The notes beneath the pieces were generated by a model. The model did not search any database. It saw only the letters and a list, made by a program, of their open reading frames with translations, and was not told the DNA's origin. Made by a program: the position numbers and the translations under genes. DNA of 64,000 nt from Monodelphis domestica (lineage: Eukaryota; Chordata; Mammalia; Didelphimorphia; Didelphidae): NCBI RefSeq assembly GCF_027887165.1, contig NC_077228.1, positions 184,847,643 to 184,911,642 on the forward strand, given 5' to 3'. Of the stretch, positions 10,670 to 22,300 are shown piece after piece. Every line of letters begins with the position of its first letter. Position 1 is the stretch's first letter.

Positions 10670-11906
10670 TTTTCTTTGTTTTGTTTTGTTTTTATTCAAG
10701 CCTTGAAGAATCAATTCCCTTTCACACAGAAGAAACACAATCTGAGGTATTGTGGCAGTCTGCATCCTGTAATTCCGAACACAGACAACCCTGAGTTTCT
10801 ATGTGCAACAATCAGTGTTCTGTACCATCGTATGCTGGGTATACATTGCCCCTGAGAAAATCATCAAGGTTGCTGCTATCTTTCTTCCTCATTCTCCAAT
10901 ATTTAGGTATGGTTCTGATGGGAACCACTTTTGAGGCACAGGTTAGTCAAATAAGAGTTCATGAGGTCTTCTGGTGAGAGGAGAAGCAGTCAACTCTAGA
11001 AGGTTCCCTGAGAAAAAAAAAAGCCCAAAGCCAACTGGTCCTCAGCCGGATATCCAACTGGTCCTAAAAGCCATAGATCAAACTGGTCCTAAGGGCAAGG
11101 TAAGCAGTCATCCCCTAGATTCCATAAGTCTCCTCCGAGCTCACTCCCTGTAAGGACACTTCAGCAGAATGCAGTGGGGGGTAGATTTATGAGATCCCTA
11201 GTTAGGGACTGTTATCTATGGGTTGCTACACTAACAAAAATATACTCTGGAGGACCAGGCGGAATTTGTATAGATGAATGCTAGAGAAGTAGGGAAGCGG
11301 AGACAGGAAAGAAATTCATAAAATGTGGAGAGTTGTTTTGACTCCATGAGAAGATCCCAAGCTTCCCCAAGTGGGAATGAGACTGTATGAGACTGCGTAG
11401 ATTGGCAATCTCTCTCCTAAGCCAATTTACAGAGCAGTAGGTGACCTGGTCTAGGCTGGCCAAGCTCCAGTGCAAGCAAAGCCAGTTTTGAATGTAATGA
11501 AATTTCCTCCAACCCTTCTGTGTTCAGCAAGAAGCTACCTCCTGAGACCGGTTGGTGTGGATGTTGATTTTTTTTCTGATTTGTTTTCTTCCTTTTTAAA
11601 GGGCACAATAGACCAATTGTGTTCCCTAGTAAGGACTTTCCTTTAGAAATATAAACAAGCAGAGTTTTCCTGATCTGACCTAGATTCAACTGTGGGAGAG
11701 GGAAATTGTTGCTAGGGTGGGGAGAGTGGGAAAGGAAGTTAGTATTGTAAGTGAGGCGTAAGACTAGCATGAATAGGGAGGACATGCCGAAGCGTGCTTT
11801 CAGTTCTCTGGAAGAAAAGGAAAATAGCCAAGGCTGAGTTGGTGTCACCAGGACCTGACCACTCAGTGTGCATTGTTTGTGGAAATGGAACTAAAGCTGC
11901 CTCCTT
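10670..11906 (-). other. PCTP: probable PCTP 3' UTR
   Basis: From the stop codon to an AATAAA 1.2 kb downstream the sequence holds no recognisable SINE, LINE or LTR, in contrast to both flanks. That is what a selected 3' UTR in this repeat-rich background should look like. It contains three copies of AACTGGTCCT (plus-strand reading) at 11033-11090. The 3' limit is inferred from the hexamer only; open frames here (for example 11417-11848 minus) look like chance. Confidence 0.6.
10691..10696 (-). terminator. candidate PCTP poly(A) signal AATAAA
   Basis: TTTATT on the plus strand reads AATAAA on the gene strand. It is the first canonical hexamer that fits the end of the repeat-free tract, and is followed downstream by an A-rich stretch. 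Cleavage would fall near 10670. No transcript evidence is available. Confidence 0.5.
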
Positions 11907-11972
11907 CTATGTTTTCTTGGGATAGTTTTTACAGGCCTTCTGGATATCTTGCAAGAAGTTTGGAACTCCATT
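11907..11972 (-). CDS. PCTP: PCTP exon 6 (terminal coding exon with stop)
   Basis: The exon reads NGVPNFLQDIQKACKNYPKKT and then TAG at 11909-11907. It is preceded by the acceptor CTTTTACAG and opens in phase 0, matching human residues 194-214 in length. It forms the C-terminal helix of the START fold, which closes the lipid cavity and has been linked to membrane association. The usual C-terminal Lys-Lys-Thr end is conserved. Confidence 0.95.
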   Translation of the reverse strand, partial: NGVPNFLQDIQKACKNYPKKT

Positions 11973-14900
11973 CTGTAAAAGAAAATTAAACTCATCAATT
12001 TCTTACTCTCACACAACAAGCCTAATTTTCTATACAATTCGTCTGACTTCTATAAAAGAGAACCAAAGACCATGTAAAGCAAAAATTCCCAATAGGACCA
12101 TAGCAAGATTTTAACACAACACAGTTACAGAATGTGGGTAAAGGATAATGAAAAGAATGTAAATTAGGAGTCAGAGCACCAGGGTTGGCATCACTACTCT
12201 ACTACTGACTTAAGTGAGGTCAGACAAAACAAAAATCCTCAGGGCTTCCATTTCCTTATCTTTAAAATGACAGAGATGGGTTGCTAGATGACTTAATAAG
12301 GTTCCCTCCAGCTTTATGACCCTATGATCCCAAGAACAAGACCCAGTAGGGGAAATTTCAGAAGGAAATAACATGCACCTCAACTCTGGCAAACTGGTCA
12401 ATGGCCAAGTATTATGGGGATTGTCCAGCCTGCTTTGTTGGCATTGATCTGCTAGCTAAAGGAATCATCCAATTACCTCTAATGAGTACATTTTGAAAAG
12501 TATGGCTATTTCTACCAAATCTGTATCATTTTTTGATTTGATTACCATTTTTCATTGAATTAATCATGTTAGTCATTTTCTAATGTTGAAGAATATTGGT
12601 ATATGCAGTTTCAAATTAATTTTATTAGAGGGCATTTTTGTTGTTTTTGTTTGTTGGAAGAGGAGATTGGACATATGCTGTAAGTGTTCTTGCTAGATTT
12701 TTATTAAATATGACTGTAAAAAAACTCATTAGTGATATTGGTCTAAAATCAGTAGTTCTCAAAGTATGGTTCAGGGTTCCCAAAAGGCCATAACTATGAA
12801 ATTTGAGAATCACTGGTCTATAGTACTCTCTCTCCACTTTCTCATTTCCAAAATTAGATATTAGGGCCATAGTCTTCTCATGAAAAGAAGGCCGGAAGTA
12901 TACTATTAGTAATTTCTTAGTTATTGAGAATAACTTAAAGTGAATTGATAGTTCTCTAAACATTTGTAGAATCTACTTGTTAAAATATCTGTACAGGAGC
13001 AGTTAGGTGACTCAGTAGATAGAAAGCCAGGCCCAGAGATAGGAGGTCTTGGGTTCAAATCTTTTTTTTTAATCTGCAGTCACTTTTATTGTTTTCCCTT
13101 CTTTTTTATTTAGAATATTTTTCCATGTTACATGATTTATAATTCTTCCCCCTATCTTCCCTCCTCGTTCCTAGAACTGACAAGCAATTCTACTGAATTA
13201 TACATGTATCATTGTTCAAAATCTATTTCCATGTTATTCATATTTGCAGTAGAGTGATGTTTTAACATCAAAATCCTACTCATATCCCCACTGAACCATA
13301 TGATTAATCATATGTTTTTCTTCTGCATTTCTACTCCCACAGTTCTTTTTCTGGATGCGGATAGTGTTCTTTCTCATAAATTCCTCCGGATTGTCCTGGG
13401 TCATTGCATTGCTGCTAGAAAAAAGTCTATTACATTCTATTGTGCCATAATGTATCATTATCTGTGTACAATGTTCTCCTGCTTCTGCTCCTTTTGCTCT
13501 GCATCAATTCCTGGAGGTCATTCCAGTTCACATGGAATTCCTCCAGTTCATTATTCCTTTCAGCACGATAGTATTCCATCATCATCAAATACCACAATTT
13601 GTTCAGCCTTTCCCCAATCGATGGACACTCCCTCATTTTCCAATTTTTGCCACCACAAAGAGTGCAATTTTTTTTGTACAAGTCTTTTTCCTTATTATCT
13701 CTCTGGGGTACAGATCTAGCAGTGGTATGGCTGCATAAAAGGGTAGGCATTCTTTTAAAGCCCTTGGGGCATAGTTCCAAATTGCCCTCCAGAATGGTTG
13801 GAACAACTCATGATTCCACCAGCAGTGTATTAGTGTCCCAATTTTGCCACATCCCCTCCAACATTTATTACTTTCCTTTGCTCCTATGCTGGCCAGTCTG
13901 CTAGGTGTGAGCTGGTACCTCAGAGTTGTTTTCATTTGCATTTCTCTAATCAAAAGGGATTTAGAACACTTTTTCATGTGCTTATTGATAGTTTTGATTT
14001 CATCATGTGAAAACTGCCTATTCATGTCCCTTGACCATTTGTTGATTGGGAAATGGTTTGATTTTTTTTTGTAAATTTGATTTAGTTTTTATATATTTAG
14101 GAAATTAAACTTTGTCATAGAGTTTTGTTATAAAATGTTTTCTCAGTTTGTTGCTTTCCTTCTAATTTTGGTTGTATTCGTTTTGTTTGTACAAATCCTT
14201 TTAAATTTGATATAATCAAAGTAATTCATTTTACATGTTGCAATGTTCTCTATCTCTTGCTTGGTCTTAAATTCCTTCCTTTTCCACAAGTCTAGTAGGT
14301 ATACTATTCTATGTTCACCTAATTTATTTATGATTTCACTCTTATAGTTAAGTCATTTACCCATTTTGAATTTATCTTTGTATAGAGTATGAGATATTGA
14401 ACTAAACCTAATTTTTCTCTTGGGTTCAAATATGGCTTCAGATATTTCCTCACTGTGTGATCCAGGACAAGTCCCTTAACTCCATTTGCTTAGCCCTTAG
14501 AGCTCTTCTACCTTAGAAGAGATAGTCAGTATTCATTCTAAGAAGGGTTTTCAAAATAAATAAATAAATGAAATATCTGCCTAATGGTTCTATTCCACTC
14601 CATTCCCACATATACTCATTTTTTTAAGTAGTTCGTTTATGGTTTATTCAATTTCACTTTGTAAAATTAGATATTTTAAGATCTCTATTTATGATTTTAT
14701 TAATCTGAATATCTTATATTTTTATTAGTAATTTATATTTCCTTTAAATTTGTGGGTTAGCAAGAATAAAATTGTATATAATTAGTTCAATTATCATTTT
14801 TACATTTTTTTATTATGATTTACCTGGTTAGTTTGTATTTTGTTACCTGGATTTTCTTCTCTTTTTTGGATTAGATTGGCTAAAGGTTTGTTGGGGTTTT

Positions 14901-15691
14901 TTAATATAGATGTACGTGTGTGTGTTGTTATTGTTTTAAGTCAACTTTTTAATTTCGCAAAATACTTTTGTGTGTGTATAGGTATGTGTCTGTTAGTTCC
15001 ACATAAAGTGGATATATGACTTTATATTAAAGAGCATTCAGTAAAAATAAATAGAAATGAAGCAGATCACCTGCCATTCACCATTACGGATATGAAACAT
15101 ATTCTTTACCAAAAAAGAGATAGAGGCAAATTCCATTGCTAAATCTCCATATTGGTCTTTGTACTTTGTTTATGTTCCTAGGCCAATTAACATTTTCAAA
15201 ATGGATCTGTTTACTATTTTTGACTTTCTACATTTATTTGCCATATTCATGTACCATAATACATAGTTAGTTTCTAAGTTTCAAGTGGTATTGAGAAATA
15301 AATATATTCCTCTGCCATCCAATTTAGAAAATGCCATAAGTAATTTAGTTCTAGTTTCTCCAGAAATGTATTAGGTTCAAAATGTTCACTTCTGCTTATG
15401 TTTTTTTTCTATTAGATCTGTCCCAATTTGAGAGAGAGAGAAAATGTAAAGTCTCCCATTCTTGCATTATTGTTTTTATCTTCTTGTAATTCAAAGTGTT
15501 GTTATATCCCAATCTTAAATCCTGAAAACATATCTATGTCCTACCTAAGTAGGTTTGGTCCTGTCTCTGGTCTCATAAAAATAGCTGAAGTCTTTCTTTT
15601 TCTTATTTGTATCCACAGCACTTAGCACAGTGCTAGTCATATGGCAGTCACTTAATAATTTTTTTCCAAACTGTATGTGACCCTCCTTAGT

Positions 15692-15739
<48 letters not shown>

Positions 15740-16344
15740 AGCAGTCAATCTACAGTATGACTCTAGTTACATTAAAAAGATATTTCCACAGAAAGGTCTC
15801 TCTGACTGGTTTTTCCATGTTTCAAAGATTACCTATGTTTGTTGATTATTTCCCTTCTCATATCTTAAAAAAAGATTTGGCTTTCTTCTTTCTTATTCTT
15901 TAATCAAATTAACCGATGGTTTATCTATTTTATTGTTTTTTTTCCATAAAACCATTTCCTTGTCAAATTATTAGTTCAATACTTTTCTTACTTCTGATTT
16001 TATTAATCTCTCTTTTGATTTTCAGTATTACTAATTCGGTATTTAATTGGGGATTTTTCATTTGTTCTTTATTTTTTTAGCTGATTGCCCAATTTATTGA
16101 TCTGCTCTTTTTTCTCTTTGATGCTTAAGCATTTAGAGATTTAAATTTTTCCCTAAATACTGCTGTGGCTGTATCCCAAAAATTTTTATATGTTGTCTCC
16201 TTGGTGTCATTCTCTTTCATGAAATTTTCAGTTGTTTCTATGTTTTATCTTCACTGGTTGTGAATTCACTCTTTTTATTTTGGGCATTGGTAATTTAATA
16301 TCTCCTCTCTCTCTCTCTCTCTTACACACGCACACGCATGCACA

Positions 16345-16389
<45 letters not shown>

Positions 16390-19300
16390 CTTAAGAGTCT
16401 TACCTTTGCTATCCAGTTGACAAGCCAGGATGGAATTGTGCCTCCAGGGTTATCATGGTAGAACATGGAAACTGGGGGGAAAGAAAGAGGAAATAAAAAG
16501 AACAATTCAGAAAGGCAATAAAAATACAAGACAGTTCAGAAACAAAACACTGTGATATGACTATCCAGAATGGATACCAATATTATATAGGAAGGAAGTG
16601 TCTTGGGATGGGAGACTACTCTCCAATAATTTTTCTAAATTTACTCTTTAAAAACTGTTTCAGAGCCAACAAGACCTAGATTCAAGTCCCACCTTTGAAA
16701 TATGCTGGCTATGTGGCCTTGGGCAAATCATTTCATCTCTCCATGCTACTAAATAATTAAGACTTTAAATTACAAAACAGATACAGAAATGCATATCTGT
16801 ATTGATGGAGAGAGATTCCTCAAGGTAAGGTCCCTCCATCAATAAATCTACAGATTCAAGCACCTCCCTCACCAATCTCTCCTTCACCTCCCAAAAAAGT
16901 CATTGGTTCAATTTAATTTGAACCTGTGATTTCAATAGTAAAATGAACTCCTTATATTTAAGCTCTTGCCAATTAGGCTAATCAACATGCATCTGAAACA
17001 CAGTTTTTGAGAGGAGCTTGGGACCCCAAAAGGCTAAGGAACTTGCCTTCGCTCATATAACCTGGCCATTATAATTTAGACACAGTATTTGAACCCAGAT
17101 CTTCCTTGCTATCAAGGTCAGACCTCAATTCATGCTTGCATACTTAAATAAATATATACAAACATCCATAGGTAGGTAGATACATAGATAGATACACAGA
17201 TCAATACATAGATGAAGAGAAATAGAGAGAGGAAAATAGAAAACTATGTTTCAACATAATTGATTTCCTTTATAATCCTATGTATTTTATTCTATGCATT
17301 TAGAAATATCATACTGAGAAGGGGTTTATAAGCTTCATCAGACAACCGAAGGGATCCATGACACAAAAAAAGTTAAGAATTCCTGTACTATCATGATGTA
17401 GTCAATATTATAGTCAATCTTTCAACCCTTTGTAAAACCTAGTCATAATCCTAATTTATATCCTCTTAATATCCTTATCTCTACTTTAAGATTTGAGAAA
17501 TGAGGCCAGAAGAAATGGAAACAGTCCTGTCCTGGGTCTTTGCAGTAGGCTATGCTGGAGCTGAATCTGGTAGGGATGTGATAAAGCAGCAAAAAAGTTA
17601 GAGACCCTGAGCCTGAATTCTAGCAACTATAGTTGCTACTTAGGTGACCGTGGGTAAATCACTTTTCCTTTGTAGGTCTCAGCTTCCTACTCTGTATGAG
17701 GAAGGGATTAGGGCTATATTAGAGGTATTAAACATGGTTCAGTTAAATATTCCCCAGTGTGGCCTAGAACAAATTAAAATGAAATTGGGAAACATTTTGA
17801 AAATAAATAAAAATGTAATAGAGCATAGATAATATTGATGTGTAATTTTCTAAGACAACATGTGGCTCATAGGGAACCTCAGGCCCTTGATACAATTTGA
17901 ATTTGACACCAGTGGGCTAGATGATCCTTATGGTCCTTTCCATTTCTTCTTTCAGCTGTGTCTTTATCTCTTTTTTGCCCTTCCCCATAAAAATAGTTCC
18001 TTGCCTAATTTATTAGTGCAATGGTTTTCTTAGTTTTCATTTTTAGTAAGATCTCCTTTGTCCTTTGATTTTCAAGATTTTTAATTTGGTGTTTAAGTTG
18101 GGCTTTTAATTTGTTCTTCTAATTTTCTTAGTTGTATATTCAATTCCTTGATCAACTCTTTTTGGAAGTCTCTTAAGAAGGAGCTCCAATAGAAATAGGT
18201 TGTAACACCTAGGATAGGCCTCTTTTTAAAACTGATCACATGCCTTTGTTCCAAATATTCACTGAATTTTATTAAGAAAAAAACTGATTATAATGTATGC
18301 AAAAGTGTAAGGTAAGTTGGCAGTCAAATACATCTGAGTGTCTTCAAAAAATGTTTCATTTTTTGTTTGTTTATATTTTAAAGCAAAATTTAGCTGTCAA
18401 CTTTTTCAAAGTAAATTTTAGTTTTAGCTTAGTTTAATGAATAAAAATAATGTCGTTATGTCTGAATATTCCATAAATGTTCATCCTAAAAAACCAAATA
18501 GAATTCCTTGGGTATACATACATCCTAATGATGTGATTATATATACATACATTCTAATGATAAGGCATGTTTAAAAATGCTATATACCTCTTGGCAGAGA
18601 GATGATAGACTAAGATGAAGAATAAGATATATATTTTCAGACATGGCTACGGTCTTTATTTATTTGCTTTGCTTCATTCACTATACAAGATGGGGAGGGA
18701 AGACAGAAGGACATCAATAAAACACATGAAATATATATTTAAAAACAAAGAAATTCCAAAGGGATTATAAATGATCCCAGAAGTTTTATCATACTTTTTT
18801 GTCCTTTTATTGTATATTGAAATATTTATTTTTGTTGATCAAGTTCATTTTTAAAACAAAATATAAACTATAAAACAAAAATAATTTTGTTTAAACCCTT
18901 ACCTTCCATCTTGGAATCAAAACTGTGTATTGGTTCCAAGGCAGAAGAGTGGTAAGGGCTAGGCAATGGGAGTCAAGTGACTTTCCCAGGGTCACACAAC
19001 TGGGAAGTGTCTGAAGCCAAATTTGAACCGAGGACCTTCCATCTTTAGGCCTGGCTCTTAATCCACTGAGCTACCCAGCTGCCCCCAAAAACATAATTTT
19101 TAAAAGAATATAAGTGGACTGATTCAATGGAAAATTCTGAAAATGATCACGTTCTGACGCCAGGAAGCATTTTGTATGAGCTAAAGTAACAGCCCTGAAG
19201 TCAACTGGCTGCTTTTCTTGTTTAGTCATTTTTCATTCATGTCTAATTCTTTGTAAGTCCATTTGATGTTTTCTTGTAGAAAATTGATCTAGAGATTTAT

Positions 19301-22300
19301 TACTAGATTTATAATCATTTATTAGTAGAGAGAACTAGATAGGGGGAAAGAGGCAGGTCTCAGCCTTTCTAACTTTAGGGATAGATCTGATTTCTCCATT
19401 TGCTGGCTCAGGCTGAGTCTTGCCAAAGATCAGGAGATGAGGAAAAGCTCAGAAAGAAATGCCAGTCCAGAGTCAGGTATGGAAGTCAAGAGAGTGACTC
19501 CATTTCCCACTCTCACTTTTCAAACCCTCTCACTCTTCCTCCCTTTCCTTGGTCAAAGGCTTTCAAACATCAGGCCATCTGCCCTTCTGTCAGATTGTCA
19601 AATACCACACATGACTCTGTGAGTCCTGTGCCCTACTACTGGGGTGCCTCAAGATTGAGGTATTTTATTTTACATACTTGGCAAAAATACTTTAGTGTTT
19701 TTTTTCCATTTCTTTCTCCAGTTCATTTTTTACAGATGAGAAAACTGAAGCAAACAGAGGTAAGTGACTTGTTTAGAGTCCCACTGCTAGTAAGGGTCTG
19801 AAGCTAGGTTGGAACTGAAGAGACTGAGTCTTCTAGATTCCAGGTCTTTCATAGCTTCATTCTAAGATCAAACTGAGCTTTAAAATTAAAAAAAATATTT
19901 GGGGGGACAAAAAGGGATTCAAATTAATTCTAACTTTCCACACTACTAAAAAAGAAAGGGTGGAGATCTGCAGTGAGAAGTTCTAACATAGATACCACCT
20001 TATACATAGCAGACTGGCCAATATGGCAGCAAAGGAAAAAGAAAATGTTGGAGGGGATGTGGCAAAGTGGGGACATTAATTCATTGCTGGTGGAGTTGTG
20101 AACTGATCCAACCATTCTGGAGGGCAATTTGGAACTATGCCCAAAGGGCCTTAAATGACTGTGCCCTTTGATCCAGCCATAGCACTGCTGGGTTTGTACC
20201 CCAAAGAGATAATAAGGAAAAAGACTTGTACAAGAATATTCATAGCTGCGCTCTTTGTGGTGGCAAAACAAAAATGGAAAATGAGGGGATGCCCTTCAAT
20301 TGGAGAATGGCTGAACAAATTATGGTATATGCTGGGGATGGAATACTATTGTGCCCAAAGGAATAATAAAGTGGAGGAATTCCATGTGAACTGGAAAGAC
20401 CTCCAGGAATTGATGCAGAGCGAAAGGAGTAGAACCAAGAGAACATTAGACACAAAGACCAATACATTATGGCACAATCAGATGTAATGGACTTTTCTAC
20501 TAGCAGCAATGCAATGATCCAGGACAATCCAGAGGAATTTATGAGAAAGAACACTATCCATATCCAGAGAAAGAACTGTGGGAGCAGAAACGCAGAAGAA
20601 AAACATATGATTAATCACATAGTTTTATAGGGATATAATTAGGGTTTTTGTGTTAAAAGATCACTCTACTGTAAATATGAATAACATGGAAATGGGTTTT
20701 GAACAATGATACACGTATAACCCAGTGGAATTGCTTGTCAGCTCCTGGAAGGGGGAAGTCACTGAAGCCCAAGTGCCTAGCATTTACTGCTCTTCTGCCT
20801 TAGAATCAATACTTACTGTACTAGATCCTAAGACATAATGTCAAGGTCTTTTAAAAAATTAAATTTAAATTAGAAGTGAGGAATGTGGTATATGTTTCCA
20901 TGGACATAAATTTCTCAATACTTCCAGACAAGATTCTAAGATTCTAAGTTATAAACTACTTACCTGTGTCAGTAAAGAGAATTCACTACACTGATGAAAT
21001 CATAGTTCTAGACCAAACAAAAATGGTATTTGGAAAGTACTGGAGTGTTACAAGGGTTTTGTTTATCTTACTTTTTTTGGTCAGACTATAGATAGGAAGA
21101 AGAAAAGCTAGATTTTTGTTAAATAAAAAAGAAATATTTTTCATAGAAAGCCCTGTAAGCTTTGCTCTATTTTCAGTTCATCCTAGGGGCATAACTTGGA
21201 AACAAATGTCTTATTCTAACACTGACCAAGGCAGCTATTGCCACGTGAAAGACCTGAGTTTTTACCTTTGCACCCCTCCTTGCCATTACTTTCAATCACA
21301 AGACTTTGCCTGTAATCACTGACTCGGATGACACCACACTTCTCTGGGATTTCAGGCGTGGAAAAGCTCTTGGCCAGTATCACACGGACCATCCGCCCAT
21401 TTAAATTGATATCTCTCCCATCACGAATATACACATACTGTGGGCCAGGTTAAGGAAAAGCATCCACTCCAGTTTTGTAGATACATGAGAAAGGAAACTT
21501 GGGCCTACTAGAATTCTACGCATCAAATCCAGGAAGGCAAAAGATCATGTTGCTAGCCTGTAATACTTCTTTGCACCCCTCACTTGGTGCTTGGCACAAA
21601 GACTCAAAACAAGACGGGAACTTAGAGGCCACCTAGTTCAACCACCAGGCAGCTAGTGGCATAGCAGAGTAGTGCCCACTCTGTAGTCAGAAAACTCATC
21701 TTCCTGAGTTCAAGTCCAGTCTCAGATATTTGCTAGCTGTATGATCCTAGACAAGTGACTTAATCCTATTAGCCTCAGTTTCCTCATCTGAAAAAGGAAC
21801 CAGAGAAGGAAATGGCAAGCTGCTCCAGTATCATTTCTAAGAAAACCCCATGTAGGGTCAAAGAAGACACAACTGAAAAACAGCTCATTCATGTTAGTTA
21901 GCAGAGGGCTAGAGAGGAAAATACTTTTGCCCAAGGACATACTGGAAAGAAAAACAGCTGAGATCTGAACCAAGTTATTCAGACTCTAAATCTATTGCAT
22001 TTTGTTACTACAGACTTGTTTCCTCATATTAATCCTTGTTTTACTTCTATATCTTGTGTCCCCAGAAGGAATGGAAGCCATTCCAGGGCAAGAATAATGA
22101 TCCATTCTTTTGGTTTGTTTGTTTGTTTTTAAATTTTTGCAGGGCCTACACCTCTGCACATGGCAGGTACTCGGTAATGTAGTTCTTTTGTTTCAGTCAA
22201 GGGCTAGTGTTCATGACCTCATTTAGTTTTCTTGGCAAAGATACTGGAGTGGTTAACCAGTTCCCTCTCCAGCTCACTTACAGATGAAGAAACTGAGGCA

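Noticed and set aside
11417..11848. 143-codon minus-strand open frame
   Set aside because: It lies in the presumed PCTP 3' UTR, has no family likeness, and follows the true stop codon.
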